Shown here in pieces: positions 6,695-7,324 of a stretch of DNA of 7,324 nucleotides; the first letter of the stretch is position 1, and every line of letters starts with the position of its first letter. This stretch comes from an uncultured Clostridia bacterium (lineage in GTDB: Bacteria; Bacillota; Clostridia; Oscillospirales; Ruminococcaceae), in assembly GCA_947381875.1 (NCBI GenBank), contig CANCXY010000175.1:1-7324 (forward strand), in the 5' to 3' direction. The notes beneath the pieces were generated by a model, which had not been told where the DNA came from, did no database searches, and saw only the letters and a program-made list of their open reading frames with translations. A program made the position numbers and the translations under genes.

Positions 6695-7019
6695 CTGTTA
6701 TGCACATCCTTTCCTTATCAGGCGCTGCCCCAACCTGCCAAAGCACTTTCGCACCCCGTCCGGGGAGCGTCCACATCATAGGGCTATTGCCGTGTCTCCC
6801 ACGTCCGCCGGGCGGAAAAACACACAAATCCTCTTTTCTGCGGGCACGGCGAAAGAGTCTGACAAAATCGGAATAGCCTGCCTGTATTGTAAAACCGCCT
6901 AAAAACGAATAGATCTTTTCTGTATTTCCCCTCCCGAAGGGTGGGGAAATATCAAGATGTTATTATTTTCAAGTGGTTTTACTATAGAATCAATCATAAC
7001 AGATGGGTATGGAGTTCTC
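6695..7019. other. Spacer between histidine kinase and ABC operon
   Basis: No coding sequence or RNA gene is supported. The part next to the kinase (about 6880-7019) is A/T-rich and contains the palindrome at 6923-6951; the part next to the ATPase is G/C-rich, with a small TCCGC-CCG-GCGGA stem near 6806-6818. A TATGAT hexamer on the minus strand (6780-6775) resembles a -10 but has no -35 at proper distance, so no promoter is called. Confidence 0.5.
6923..6951. repeat. 29-nt palindrome / stem-loop downstream of the kinase gene
   Basis: TATTTCCCC (6923-6931) and GGGGAAATA (6943-6951) are perfect inverted repeats of nine bases. Between them CCC-GAA-GGG continues the pairing after one mismatch, so a single strong hairpin of up to twelve pairs forms; on the minus strand its apex reads CCCTTCGGG. 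It lies about 70 bases past the kinase stop codon. Neither side has an immediate run of T: the minus strand continues CAGAAAAGATC and the plus strand TCAAGATGTTATTATTTTC. It may be a weak terminator, an mRNA processing or stability element, or a binding site for the response regulator of the adjacent two-component system. Confidence 0.55.
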
Positions 7020-7324
7020 TTATGCGTTGTATGGAGTTTTGATGGAGCCGGGCAGCATCAGACACGCCTCCACGCCCCGCCCGGTGTTTTGGATAGAGCA
7101 GCGCCCGCCATGCCGCCCGGCGATGGTTTTTACCAGATACAGCCCCAGTCCGCTGCCGCCCGTCTGCCGGTTCCGGGAGGGATCGGGCCGGTAGAACGCG
7201 TCGAACAGGCGGGGAATCGTCTCCGGGGCCAGGTGCGCACCCTCATTTTCCACTGTGAGCAGGGCTTCCCCCCCCTTCCGCGTATACCGCTATATATACC
7301 GCCGCCCCTTCCGGCGAATAGCGC
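7020..7324 (-). CDS. Sensor histidine kinase C-terminal ATPase domain, frame broken at G run (partial)
   Basis: This is the end of a two-component sensor kinase; the sensor and dimerisation parts lie beyond the right edge. From 7323 one frame reads RYSPEGAAVYIAVYAEGG, which matches the end of the N box and the following strand of a HATPase_c domain. A second frame then reads EALLTVENEGAHLAPE and goes on through the F box LFDAFYRPDPSRNR and the G2 box GGSGLGLYLVKTIA to the TAA at 7022-7020. The two frames meet at eight G (7275-7268 on the minus strand): removing one G joins them without loss of any residue. As written, the upstream frame ends in GSPAHSGK and a TGA at 7245-7243, and the downstream frame is closed upstream by a TAG at 7292-7290. 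The gene is therefore either a pseudogene, a slippage-controlled gene, or intact with a base-calling error. It probably senses the stimulus that controls the neighbouring ABC-peptidase operon. Confidence 0.85.
7268..7275 (-). repeat. Poly-G tract (eight G on coding strand) at the kinase frame break
   Basis: The coding strand reads GAA, eight G, then AAGCCC. It is the longest single-base run noticed in the window and sits exactly where the reading frame of the kinase shifts; seven G would keep the domain in frame. Such tracts are prone both to polymerase slippage in cells and to length errors in sequencing. Confidence 0.85.

Noticed and set aside
6775..6780. TATGAT as -10 of an ABC operon promoter
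   Set aside because: No acceptable -35 at 16-18 bases and no extended -10; a single hexamer is not enough.
6429..6827. 132-codon minus-strand frame covering the start of the ATPase and the spacer
   Set aside because: It is in a different frame from the ATPase, whose Walker A and other motifs fix the true frame; no support for the part in the spacer.
1..7324. CRISPR arrays, tRNA/rRNA genes, insertion sequences, attachment sites
   Set aside because: No regularly spaced direct repeats, no tRNA-like cloverleaf or rRNA sequence, no transposase or integrase motif and no flanking inverted repeats of an insertion element were seen on either strand.

Overview
The window comes from a GC-rich (roughly 60 %) bacterium. 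The most likely source is a high-GC Clostridia-type Firmicute, such as an Oscillospiraceae-like gut bacterium. This rests on strong AGGAGG-type ribosome binding sites, a near-consensus SigA promoter, the short HisG plus HisZ form of ATP phosphoribosyltransferase, and a surface peptidase fused to an ABC permease. The taxonomy is an inference from style and gene content, with no marker gene behind it. Every gene identified lies on the minus strand.

Region 1 (1-2552) is the start of a histidine biosynthesis operon, read right to left. It has a SigA promoter at 2524-2552, a short leader with a possible hairpin, then hisZ (regulatory subunit), hisG (short catalytic subunit) and hisD, which is cut by the left edge of the window. 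hisZ/hisG overlap by 7 bp and hisG/hisD by 4 bp, so the three are translationally coupled. HisZ and HisG together catalyse the first committed step; HisD catalyses the last two.

Region 2 (2459-2905) is a non-coding spacer between the histidine operon and the genes to its right. It holds the promoter, an AT-rich stretch with two adjacent stem-loops, and a convincing intrinsic terminator that points along the plus strand, where no gene is visible to be terminated.

Region 3 (2906-6694) is a three-gene ABC transporter operon read right to left: an ATPase, a 743-residue fusion of an ABC-2-type permease with an M1-type zinc metallopeptidase domain predicted to face outside, and a second six-helix permease. 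The ATPase/fusion genes overlap by 4 bp and the fusion/second permease by about 20 bp, so they probably form one complex. Its substrate cannot be told from the sequence.

Region 4 (6695-7324) is a 325-bp spacer containing a 29-nt perfect-armed palindrome, followed by the C-terminal end of a sensor histidine kinase. The kinase reading frame is broken at a run of eight G: seven G would restore one continuous HATPase domain. This is either a sequencing error, a pseudogene, or a slippage-controlled (phase-variable) sensor placed next to the ABC-peptidase operon. It and the transporter-peptidase fusion are the two most interesting points in the window.
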